Source: Mesorhizobium sp. AR07 (GTDB lineage: Bacteria; Pseudomonadota; Alphaproteobacteria; Rhizobiales; Rhizobiaceae). Taken from it: a stretch of 64,000 nucleotides of DNA. Shown one piece after another: positions 7,261 to 15,200 of the stretch. A program made the translations under genes and the position numbers. Within the stretch, counting starts at the first letter, position 1. Each line of letters begins with the position of its first letter. The notes below the pieces were generated by a model that was given only the letters and a program-made list of their open reading frames with translations, had not been told where the DNA came from and searched no databases. The stretch is from the NCBI RefSeq assembly GCF_024746815.1, contig NZ_CP080525.1:4272501-4336500 (forward strand), given 5' to 3'.

Positions 7261-8456
7261 CAGGGCTATCGCATATGAGTGATAAGGCTGATGAGGTCTT
7301 GATCGGCCCATCGTGCTTTGAGTCGTTTGTGGCTGAGCGGGATGTTTTCCGGGTCGGCTCTAAGGATGTTGAGAGTAAGGCGCCGAAGTATGGCGTGGTT
7401 TGCCGGCGCGTTGTTCTTGCGACCCCTGATGCGATCTTCGCAGAGCAGGACGTCGAGTTGCCAGTGCAGCTCATTCTCTATGCTCCAGTGGCGGCGAACG
7501 GAGGCGATCAGTTCTTTGGCCGGCATTGTGCGCGACAACGCATAGCAGCGGACCTTGTGGGTGGTCTTGCCATCGACGGTGCGCCAGCTTTCGACACGGC
7601 CGACGGCGCAAAGGTCGACGAGCGCGTTCTGGCCCGGCGTCTGGGCGAAGGGGACGACGAAAGCACGGCGCACCTCGTGGCGGCCATGGGCATCCTCGTC
7701 GACCTGATGGAACCTGGTTCTTTTGCTCGCAGCTGCCGCGTCGAGGGCGGCATTGGCCTGTACTGCCAGTTTCGACTGGTTGCCCTTGATGGCCAGCACA
7801 TAGTTGCCGCCACCTTCGCGGATGGTCTTGGTCATGCGGCGATGGCAGTGCAAGGCATCGCCGGTGACGGTCAACCCCTTGAGCGACAACAGCTTGAGCG
7901 CCTCGATCGCAGCCTCGACCTCGCCACCCTTGTGTGCCACGACCTGAGCCAGGCTCATGAAGGTGTCGCAGGCAAAGACTGTAACCACCAGCGGCGGCAT
8001 GTGGGCGCAGCCCTTGGCGTAGGCGCGCCTGAGGCTCTTGCCGTCGACGGCGACTTGGCCTTTCGGCACATCGATGTGCGCCTGTGTGCCGAAGGCGGCC
8101 ATGAAGCGCATGAAGGCGGCGTTGAAGGCCACCGGATCGAGTGCGGCCAGCACCCGGCTGAAGGTGTCGTGGCTGGGCACGCCGTGCTTGAGGGGGATGA
8201 ACTGCCGCAACAGATCGAGCCGCGACTTGGCAAACAGCACCATCTCCGTGCAGTGCGTCGCTCCGCAAAGCACCGCCGCCAGCGCCACGAACAAAATCTC
8301 TGGCAATTCGTGCTGGGCCGTGAAGTCTCGAGGGTCCGGAACCTCGTCGAATATATCCACAAACACCATCATGACCTCCTGTCTTCAAGAGGTCCGTCAG
8401 AATCAATTTCTCTCCACCACGCAAGTGACCCGATCTACTCATGTGCGATTCCCCTG
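7261..8456 (-). mobile_element. ISAs1-family insertion sequence with 10-bp target duplication
   Basis: Imperfect terminal inverted repeats are visible: CAGGGCTATCGCATATGAG from 7261, and CAGGGGAATCGCACATGAG read inward from 8456. The ten bases CCCACAAGGG are present directly before (7251-7260) and after (8457-8466), as expected for ISAs1 target duplications of 8-10 bp. The host sequence is a B repeat split in its CCCCACAAGGGGG arm. The element is 1196 bp, carries one intact transposase gene, and looks recent. Confidence 0.93.
7266..8372 (-). CDS. ISAs1-family transposase
   Basis: The protein has 368 residues. The N-terminal DDE_Tnp_1-associated domain reads FDEVPDPRDFTAQHELPEIL. The catalytic part includes QVAVDGKSLRRAY (first Asp), TVTGDALHCHRRM (second Asp) and HWSIENELHWQLDVLLCEDR (Glu), with ALSRTMPAKELIASVRRHW before it. 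The gene starts with two ATG codons (8372 and 8369). GGAGG lies two bases from the first and five from the second, so 8369 may be used. The stop codon TAG lies inside the left terminal repeat. No frameshift is seen, so it is probably active. Confidence 0.95.
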   Translation of the reverse strand: MMVFVDIFDEVPDPRDFTAQHELPEILFVALAAVLCGATHCTEMVLFAKSRLDLLRQFIPLKHGVPSHDTFSRVLAALDPVAFNAAFMRFMAAFGTQAHIDVPKGQVAVDGKSLRRAYAKGCAHMPPLVVTVFACDTFMSLAQVVAHKGGEVEAAIEALKLLSLKGLTVTGDALHCHRRMTKTIREGGGNYVLAIKGNQSKLAVQANAALDAAAASKRTRFHQVDEDAHGRHEVRRAFVVPFAQTPGQNALVDLCAVGRVESWRTVDGKTTHKVRCYALSRTMPAKELIASVRRHWSIENELHWQLDVLLCEDRIRGRKNNAPANHAILRRLTLNILRADPENIPLSHKRLKARWADQDLISLITHMR

Positions 8457-8575
8457 CCCACAAGGGGGAGGGAATGCCGCCGCGCTCTTGATCTTTGGCG
8501 TCAAAACGTCGGCAATTTGCCGAGACGGAATCTCCCTCCCCCTTGTGGGGTGGGGACAGGGGTGGGGGTAAATCG
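8457..8575. repeat. Remainder of family B repeat after ISAs1
   Basis: It begins with the duplicated CCCACAAGGG and continues GGAGGGAATGCCGCCGCGCT. After a loop with TTTGCCGAGA comes the inverted arm CTCCCTCCCCCTTGTGGGG and GGGGTGGGGGTA. The intact B arrangement is seen at 31245-31400. Confidence 0.8.
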
Positions 8576-8579
8576 TAGA

Positions 8580-8700
8580 GCGATGGTATCAACGATGATT
8601 TGCCGGCTAACGCCGATGAGGTCTCTCAATAGCGCCGTGCCGTAGCCCTTGCGGCGGTGATCGGGCAAGAAGGTAAGGGACAGGTGCTGCTGTATCTTAG
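8580..8700 (-). pseudogene. Fragment of a GNAT acetyltransferase gene
   Basis: On the minus strand this stretch encodes LTFLPDHRRKGYGTALLRDL. This aligns with IAFLPAHRRKGFGATLLRDL of the intact GNAT at 10051-10566 and includes the acetyl-CoA loop. It continues for a few residues with GVSRQI and is then cut by the B repeat; the upstream side has no matching sequence and no start. DNA similarity to the intact gene is visible at GATTTGCCGGCTAAC. It is best read as a broken duplicate. Confidence 0.7.
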
Positions 8701-8788
8701 GGTTTGCGCCGAATTGTCTTGCCTCTGGACAGCTTGCCATGAAGCGGCGAAAGTGCCACCCGGCAGCGGACATATTGAGGCGAATGGG

Positions 8789-9064
8789 ATGGCGTCGGCA
8801 TCGGATTTCGAACAGGCGGTCGGGTCGGTTTTCACTGCCGCGATTGGCGGCAGGCCGGTTTCCCTCGAACTGACCGCGGTCCGCCAGATCGCCGCCAGCC
8901 CGCGCCCCGACGGCGGCTTCACGCTTTTGTTCAGGGGGCCGCGCGACATAGCGCTGCCGCAGGCCATCTACCACCTCACCGGCGATGCTATTACCGACGA
9001 CATCTTCATCGTGCCGATTTCAGCCGACGCGACCGGCTATCTCTACGAGGCCGTGTTCAACTGA
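8789..9064 (+). CDS. DUF6916-type small protein
   Basis: The protein has 91 residues from the ATG at 8789, with GAGG nine bases upstream. The frame extends further upstream, but that part overlaps the GNAT remnant and is not protein-like. The body reads FEQAVGSVFTAA, then PVSLELTAVRQIA, GFTLLFRGPRD and ending TGYLYEAVFN. It has a beta-rich pattern, no signal peptide and no transmembrane segment. I recall this family beside tail-collar/MdpB genes, and three such genes lie 1.5 kb away. Function is unknown. The family call is from memory of the sequence pattern. Confidence 0.65.
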   Translation: MASASDFEQAVGSVFTAAIGGRPVSLELTAVRQIAASPRPDGGFTLLFRGPRDIALPQAIYHLTGDAITDDIFIVPISADATGYLYEAVFN

Positions 9065-9130
9065 TTTTGGCGGTCCGGCCAGTCGGGCGGCGGCCAGACC
9101 ACAGGGCGGTTCGGAGGGGCGGCTCGACAT

Positions 9131-9709
9131 ATGATCGACCATATCCAGATCGCTGATGTGCTTGACGAAGCTGCGTGCAGCGCGCTGTGCGCGGAAATTC
9201 GGGCGGCGAGCGGCCGCCCGGCCGGCCTGATGGGGCGTGCCGACCAAAAGCCGGCTTGGCCTGAGGTGCGCAGGACCACGCGCGCCGAGGTCTCGCCGGC
9301 CACCGAGACGCTGGTGAATACGCTTCTGACCGCGCAGAAGGCGGCTCTGGAGCGGCATTTCGGCCTTGCGCTCGGCCGTGCCGAAAAACCTCAGTTTCTT
9401 CACTATCGCGAGGGCGATTTCTTCGTGCCGCACCAGGATGGCAACACGCCGCTCATTCACGACGAGTCGCGGTTCAGAAAAATCTCGGCGGTGATCTTTC
9501 TCAACCGCCAATCGGACGATCCTTCGCCCGAAACCTATTCAGGCGGCTCACTGGTCCTGCATGGGCCTTACAGCGGTCCGGACCTGCGCGTCGCCATGCC
9601 GGCAGTGCCGGGCTCTCTCGTCGCATTTCGTTCGGAGACAACGCACGAGGTCACCCCGGTCACGCGCAACGAGCGTTTCACCATCGTCTCGTGGTATCGC
9701 GGCGCGTGA
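9131..9709 (+). CDS. 2-oxoglutarate/Fe(II)-dependent oxygenase, prolyl 4-hydroxylase-like
   Basis: The protein has 192 residues. The double-stranded beta-helix carries the iron ligands His101 and Asp103 in FLHYREGDFFVPHQDGN and His172 in SETTHEVTPV. Arg182 in NERFTIVSWYR would bind 2-oxoglutarate. The segment KISAVIFLNRQSDDPSPETY followed by SGGSLVLHG is typical of the P4H/PKHD group. These enzymes hydroxylate protein or small-molecule substrates using O2 and 2-oxoglutarate. It starts 66 bases after the DUF6916-type gene, so the two are probably co-transcribed. The neighbouring collar and adhesin proteins are possible substrates, but that is only inference. Confidence 0.85.
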   Translation: MIDHIQIADVLDEAACSALCAEIRAASGRPAGLMGRADQKPAWPEVRRTTRAEVSPATETLVNTLLTAQKAALERHFGLALGRAEKPQFLHYREGDFFVPHQDGNTPLIHDESRFRKISAVIFLNRQSDDPSPETYSGGSLVLHGPYSGPDLRVAMPAVPGSLVAFRSETTHEVTPVTRNERFTIVSWYRGA

Positions 9710-9815
9710 CGACGGGTGAGGCTGTCACGGCCGCTTGGCAATCCAGGAACACCGTTTCACACTTGCCCGAATGCATGTCGCGTTGAACCGGATCAGGACA
9801 CGCCTTAAGCGTAAG

Positions 9816-9995
9816 CGCTGCCCCTCACCTGCCTGCCGGCATCCTCTCCCCGTATAGTGACGGGGAGAGGGGTGCTGTCATCGATGGTTTCGCCAATTGT
9901 CAGCGTTGCAAGAAAGGCGCCGCGTCGCGGCCAGCCCCTTTCTCCCCGTCACTATACGGGAGAAATGTCCGGCAGGACAATGAGGGGCGGCGCGG
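9816..9995. repeat. Intergenic palindromic repeat family A, copy 2
   Basis: CGCTGCCCCTCACCTGCCTG and CCCGTATAGTGACGGGG form the left half, and CCCCGTCACTATACGGG with ACAATGAGGGGCGG the right half. The central loop includes TTTCGCCAATTGTCAGCG. GCCCCTCACCT at 9820-9830 is an unoccupied copy of the IS110 target. Confidence 0.85.
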
Positions 9996-10050
9996 ACCAA
10001 CGATCCTTAATCAGCGCGTTTGCGCGAGGTTTTCACGCAACGCGCTTTAG

Positions 10051-10566
10051 CTAGCGCGGCCGGCACACCATCAGATCATAGACGCCCTTGTCCTCGGCGA
10101 CGGTGAAGCCCAACCGCACATAGAGTTGCATGGCCGGATTGTTCTTCTCGACGTGAATCGACACCGATTTGCCGGCTAACCATGCCTCGTCGATGAGGTC
10201 GCGCAGCAGTGTCGCGCCGAACCCTTTGCGGCGATGCGCCGGCAGGAAGGCGATGTCGATGATGCGGTGCTGGCTCGGCCAGCGCTCGATATAGAGACGG
10301 CCGATGTCGTCTCCGGCGTGCGTGATCACCAGCCAGTCGGCCTCGGGATAGTGCTTGATATAATGCGCGTGCTGGGCCTGGAACTGCATGGCCAGGAATG
10401 CCGCTTTCTGCTCGTCGGTCCACGACGTGACCGCAAGCTCCTCGGCTCGGGTCGAGGCGTAGAGCCGCGACAGGAACGGCATATCGGCATCCGTGGCTGG
10501 GCGAAACATCAGCCCGGCGCCAGCCGCCCGCACCCAGCCGGTCGACATCGCTTCAAACACCTGCAA
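10051..10566 (-). CDS. GNAT-family N-acetyltransferase
   Basis: The protein has 171 residues. The GNAT fold is shown by FRPATDADMPFLSRLYAS near the N-terminus, DIAFLPAHRRKGFGATLLRD (the acetyl-CoA pyrophosphate loop, about 105-123) and HVEKNNPAMQLYVRLGF near the end. Several starts are possible (M1, M7, M20). It follows the three collar genes in the same direction after 18 bases, so it is probably the last gene of their operon. Such a GNAT often accompanies MdpB-type collar genes. The acceptor is unknown. A broken relative lies at 8580-8700. Confidence 0.88.
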   Translation of the reverse strand: MQVFEAMSTGWVRAAGAGLMFRPATDADMPFLSRLYASTRAEELAVTSWTDEQKAAFLAMQFQAQHAHYIKHYPEADWLVITHAGDDIGRLYIERWPSQHRIIDIAFLPAHRRKGFGATLLRDLIDEAWLAGKSVSIHVEKNNPAMQLYVRLGFTVAEDKGVYDLMVCRPR

Positions 10567-10584
10567 ACCGGTTCATCGACAAGA

Positions 10585-11109
10585 TCAGGGGCGTGCCGGG
10601 AAGATTCCTTGCAACGCGATGCAGAAGTTGAGTGTCAGATACGGCATCAAGTTGTTGTGCGGCAGGTCGCCGCCCGTTGGTTGCACCGCATTGTCGCTCA
10701 GCGGTGTCAAATTCGCGTTGCTTGTTTGATAAACCGCGCCGCCCGCCGACCGCGCCAGCGCCGTCGCTGGCGATGGTGCGAACAGCAGCGCGGGAGGAAC
10801 GGCAGCCCTAAGCGAATGCGTATGTTGCGGCATCTCGGTCTGGAGCAGGAGTACCGTCGTCGACCCGCCGGTTTCCCCCAGGAAGTGTTCCTGTCCGCCA
10901 GCAGCCTGGCCGGGCTGCATCGGCGCATTGCCTTGCATGTCCGGCAAGGCGAAGGTCGACTTGCCATCGCCGCCATAGGTTGTGCCCAGCAGCGAGAACA
11001 AAGCCGTGTTTTGCGAGATCGGCAAGAGCTGGCCGTCACAGGTGGCCCAACCCCTCGGCGCGAAGTTGAACGGGAAAATTCGGATTTCTGCGACGAATTG
11101 GTCCGACAT
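10585..11109 (-). CDS. Phage tail-collar domain protein, MdpB type (paralogue 3)
   Basis: The protein has 174 residues. It opens FVAEIRIFPFNFAPRGWATC and continues with GQLLPISQNTALFSLLGTTY and GGDGKSTFALPDMQG, the tail-collar signature. It has the histidine-rich turn MPQHTHSLRA and ends YLTLNFCIALQGIFPARP. There is no signal peptide. It shares the start, GTTYGGDG box and end with the two upstream genes, so the three are tandem duplicates. The family includes microcystin-dependent protein MdpB; no enzymatic role is established. No phage structural genes are nearby, so this is not a prophage tail. Confidence 0.9.
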   Translation of the reverse strand: MSDQFVAEIRIFPFNFAPRGWATCDGQLLPISQNTALFSLLGTTYGGDGKSTFALPDMQGNAPMQPGQAAGGQEHFLGETGGSTTVLLLQTEMPQHTHSLRAAVPPALLFAPSPATALARSAGGAVYQTSNANLTPLSDNAVQPTGGDLPHNNLMPYLTLNFCIALQGIFPARP

Positions 11110-11118
11110 GGTCCTGTC

Positions 11119-11619
11119 CTATGTTTGGCTCGGAAAAATGCCGAACAGCGAGATGATGAAATTGACGCAAAGGTAAGGCTGCAGGTTGCTGTGCGGTTGG
11201 CTGCCGCCGGCAGCGGTCATCGAGGACGGCCCGAGCGACACGCTGGGATTGACGGCGGAATAGACTTTCAGCGTCGACGACTGGGCGAGCACGTTGTTGC
11301 CCGGGGCGCTGGCGCCGCCGATGTTGGTTGTCGCCATGAACGGGTGCGAGTGCGAGGCAATCTGTTGCGTCGTGAGCAGAACCTCCTCCGCACCCGCCAT
11401 CTGTCCGATCAGGTACCCGCTGCCTTGATGCAGCGGCAGCCGGCCCGACAGGTTCGGCAGATTGAAAGTCTCTTGCCCATCACCGCCATAGGTGGTGCCG
11501 ATGAGCTGAAACAGGGTTTCATACTCGGAGATGGCTAATGTCTGGCCTTGGCAGAACATCCAGCCATTCGGATTGAAATTGCCGGCGAACATGCGAATCT
11601 CGCCCACATAGCCTGTCAT
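11119..11619 (-). CDS. Phage tail-collar domain protein, MdpB type (paralogue 2)
   Basis: The protein has 166 residues from the ATG at 11619, which has GAAGGAGAT upstream. That choice drops 14 residues of an upstream extension that would overlap the preceding gene. It shows YVGEIRMFAGNFNPNGWMFC, LAISEYETLFQLIGTTYGGD, TFNLPNLSGRLPLHQG and ASHSHPFM, ending YLCVNFIISLFGIFPSQT. Of the three paralogues it is the most diverged at its C-terminus. It lies 9 bases from the next collar gene and 13 from the previous one, so the three are clearly one transcription unit. Confidence 0.9.
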   Translation of the reverse strand: MTGYVGEIRMFAGNFNPNGWMFCQGQTLAISEYETLFQLIGTTYGGDGQETFNLPNLSGRLPLHQGSGYLIGQMAGAEEVLLTTQQIASHSHPFMATTNIGGASAPGNNVLAQSSTLKVYSAVNPSVSLGPSSMTAAGGSQPHSNLQPYLCVNFIISLFGIFPSQT

Positions 11620-11632
11620 CGTTGGATCTCCT

Positions 11633-12133
11633 TCAATTTCGCGAGGGAAAGATGCCGACAAGGGCGATGCAGAAGTTCAAGGTCAGATATGGCTGCATGT
11701 TTTCGTGCGGCAGGCTGCCGCCGACGCTGCTGACTTCCGTCGGGATCATCGTCGTCAGGTTCGCCGGCGCGCCGTAGAGCTGATTGCCCGGCCCGAGATA
11801 ATTGTTGGTGGCGATCACCTGGTCACCGTCCACCGTCGAGGCGCTGGCCCCATGCACATGGGACGGCAATTCCTGGGTGCTGAGCGTATGCGACGGCTCA
11901 CCGCCGGCCTGACCGAGGAAAAATCCTTCGCCGCCCATATGCGTCGGCACCCGGCCCTGCAGATTTGGCAGCGCAAAATTAGTTTGCCCATCGCCACCGT
12001 AAGTCGTTCCCAAAAGAGAAAACAACGCCTGGTTCTGATTTATAGGCAGCAACTGCCCATTGCAGAACGCCCAACCCTTGGGAGGGAAGTTGAACGACAT
12101 CAGTCTTATCTCCGATAGATACGGCTCTGACAT
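11633..12133 (-). CDS. Phage tail-collar domain protein, MdpB type (paralogue 1)
   Basis: The protein has 166 residues, opening YLSEIRLMSFNFPPKGWAFC. It has GQLLPINQNQALFSLLGTTY, NFALPNLQGRVPTHMG, ELPSHVHGAS and YLTLNFCIALVGIFPSRN. It is the first gene of the collar operon, 107 bases after the stop of the giant inverse autotransporter and separated from it by a strong hairpin. The unit probably has its own promoter, or is reached by partial read-through. Its role is unknown; association with a surface structure or with the adhesin is speculative. Confidence 0.9.
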   Translation of the reverse strand: MSEPYLSEIRLMSFNFPPKGWAFCNGQLLPINQNQALFSLLGTTYGGDGQTNFALPNLQGRVPTHMGGEGFFLGQAGGEPSHTLSTQELPSHVHGASASTVDGDQVIATNNYLGPGNQLYGAPANLTTMIPTEVSSVGGSLPHENMQPYLTLNFCIALVGIFPSRN

Positions 12134-12209
12134 ATATGCCCCCTCCAGTTTCTATTCGGCACCGTCAACATGACAGATCGGATCGAAAAGTCGATATGAA
12201 TCTTGTGTA

Positions 12210-12234
12210 TGCGCGACAGCATTACTGTCGCGCA
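12210..12234. terminator. Strong hairpin between the giant adhesin gene and the collar operon
   Basis: TGCGCGACAG (12210-12219) and CTGTCGCGCA (12225-12234) form a perfect 10-bp stem with a 5-base loop, just after the adhesin stop codon. The downstream tract is not T-rich, so termination may be partial or it may act as an RNA-stabilising 3' end. Confidence 0.6.
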
Positions 12235-12240
12235 ACAGAA

Positions 12241-15200
12241 TTACGGCAGCGGCGGTACCGTGTTGACGAGGTTGATCGTTCCGGACGTCACCACGGTTGT
12301 CGTGGCCGGATTGAGGTTGTCGTCCGTGACGACCTGCTCGGCCGTTGGGGCCCCGGACCCACCCCGCGACAGGTTGAACGTCGAGGTGCCGGGCGAGCTC
12401 TGCTGCAGGAAGACATCGCTGCCATCCGCCGGATCGCCGTTGGAAAAATCGTTCCGCTGGGCCCCGGAACCGCCGACCAGCAGGTTGATGACGCCATTGT
12501 CGCCGGCAAGGCCCACGCCGGCGACAACATAGAGGCCGGTGAAGGCGTTCGCATCGCCGTTGCTCGTAATATTGCCCTGCACCGTGGCATTGATCGTGCT
12601 GGTGCCAGGACCCTGCGTAATTTGTATGCCCGCAGTGTCGTAATGCGTGAGCGTGTTGTTCAGGATGGCGATGGTGAACGTGCCGGCGTCCTGACTGTTG
12701 ATGTCGATATCGTTGGAGCCGAGGCCGCTGCCCGAATGGGCGACACCGGCGACACCGATCGTGTTGCCCGAAATCGTGCCGTCGAACGTCGAATTGCCGC
12801 TGCCGCTGCCTTTGTTGACTTCGATGACGCTGGTCTTGATGCCGGTGCCGCCTTGTGCGGCATGCATGTCGAAGGTGTTGTTGGAGATGTCGAAGGTCAC
12901 ATTGCCGAGGCTGGCGATATCGACACCGAGACCGCCGCCGGCGACAATCAACGGGTGATTGTTCGTTACCGTATTGTTGTCGAACTTGATGTCCTGGTGG
13001 GTCCCTGCCGCGCCGGTCGCCGCGAGAATAGCAGCCCGTGCCGTCGTCAACGTGCTGTTGCTGACAGTCAGGTTCATCGCCGTGCTGCCGGCGTCGGCCT
13101 GGAAGTTGATGGCGTCGTTCATACCGGTGCCGTTGTTGGTCCGGCCGCCGATGGTGGAGTGGTCGATCGTCAGCCGGTTCAGCGTGCCGGTGTTGTTCTC
13201 GACCATGATCGTGTTGGTGTAGCCACCGCTGATGTTCGAATTGGTGATCGCACCGCTGCCCAGCAGGTTGGTCAGCCGGATGGCATCCTCGCCGACATTG
13301 GCGAAGGCCGCCAGCGCGTCGGCAAAGCTGTTGCTGGTGCCGTTGTTGCCGTTGATCACACTGTGGTCGAGCGTGAAGCCGGTGACGTTGTTGCCGCGGA
13401 TCGCAAAGTTGCCGAAATCGTTCAGCTGCAGGCCGTTGAGCTGCACGTCCTTCGTGCCGTTGAGGAAGATACCGGTGCCTTGCGTGGTGCTGCCGTCGGC
13501 GCCGGTCTTGTTGGCGATGACACCGCCTCCGGTCGCGCCAACATTGGCGCCATTCCCCGTCACATGCAGGCCGCCATTGCCTGCTGCCGTGCCGGTATTG
13601 ACCAGGATGATGCCGTTGGCCGACCCACCATTCGACGAAATGCTCTGGAACACCAGATTGCCGCCGCCGATCGACGTGTTCTCGACATCGAGCGCCGTGC
13701 CTGTGGTTGATGTGATCGTGTTGCCGGTGCCCTGCACCGTCACCGTGCCGCCACCGGTGGCGTTGAAGCCGGTGCCGCTGGTGGTGTTGATCGCCAGGCC
13801 GCCGCCCGTGAAGTTGACCGTCGCAGTACCATTGTTGGTCAGGTTGACGGCGGTGAAGGTTCCGGTGCTCAACGTGCTGTTGGCGCCGGAGAAGGTGATC
13901 GTGCCGCTGGTGTTGTTGCTGACATCGATGCCGTTGTTGAGACTGGTACCGGCACTCAGGGTTCCGCTGAAAGTAACGGTTCCACCGGTGCGGCCGCTGA
14001 CCTGGACGACATTGTTGACGGGGGAGGTGGCGGTGGTCTTCGTCACGGTCGCGGCGATGGTGACGTTGCCCGAACCGCCATTGATGTCGACGCCGACGCC
14101 GGTCGGGTCATTCGTCGCGCCGATCGAGCCACCGTTCACGTTGACCGCATTGGTGTTGTTGTCGATCCTCATGCCGGCCTGACCCGTGTCGTTGATCGTC
14201 ACCGTCGAGAAGGTCACCGCGCCGTTGGCGCCACTGAGGAAAATGCCGTTGTCGGCGGTCGCCGCGATCGTCGCCGAGGTGAAGTTGAATGCCGCGCTGG
14301 AGCCGTTGATCTCGATTCCGTCGCCGCTGGTCGTGGTGCCGGCAACGCTCAACGCGCCGCCGTTGAAGGTACCGCCGCTGACCCCGGTCAGATTGATCGC
14401 GTCAAGGCCCGTAATCGAGGCGGTCGACTGCAGCGTGGCGAAAGTGACGCCACTGCCGCCGATGGCCACGCCGTTCCAGTTCAGGATCTGGCCGCCCGCT
14501 GTCGTTTGCACGGTATTGCCGCTGCCCGTCACGTTGACCGTGCCACCACCAGTTGCATTGAAGCCGATGCCTGAGGTGGTGTTGATCGCCAGGCCACCAT
14601 TGGTGAAGTTGATCGTGGCGCCGGTGTTGGTCACCAGATTGACCGCCGTAAAGGCACCCGTGGTCAGCGTCTTGGTGCCGCCGTTGAAATTGAAGGTGCC
14701 GCCCGTGTTGGCATGGACGAAGATGCCGTTGTCGAAACCGCCAGTGGCAGTGAGATTGCCGGCCAACGTGATCGTGCCGCCGGTGACCCCGGATATATCG
14801 ACGATCTTGCCTGCCGCCAGGGTTTTGCTGATCGTGCCGTTGTAAGTGACGTTTGAAGTACCGCCGGCGACAAGGAAGCCGACGCCGGTCGGGTTTGTGA
14901 TCGAGGCATTGCTGCCGAAGGTGAAGGTGCCGCCCGAGCCGTTGAGGATGTCGACGCCGGCATCGCCGCCATTGAGCGTCGTCGTGCCGTTGAAATTGTA
15001 GGTGCCGTCGGCATTGTCGAACTGCAGGCCGGTGCCGTTGGTCGCCGACAGCGTGCCGGTCTGGAAAGTGATCGTGCCAGTGGCGTGGCCGCCCGAAACG
15101 CTGACCAGGGCCGCGTTGTTCGCCTGGGCGATGTTGCCACTGTAGGTGACACTTGCCGTGCCGCCAACCACATTGAACGCGGTGCCGGTCGGGCTGGTGA

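Noticed and set aside
10585..12133. Prophage or tailocin remnant suggested by three tail-collar domains
   Set aside because: No capsid, sheath, tube, baseplate, lysis or integrase gene is nearby. MdpB-type collar triplets occur outside phages.
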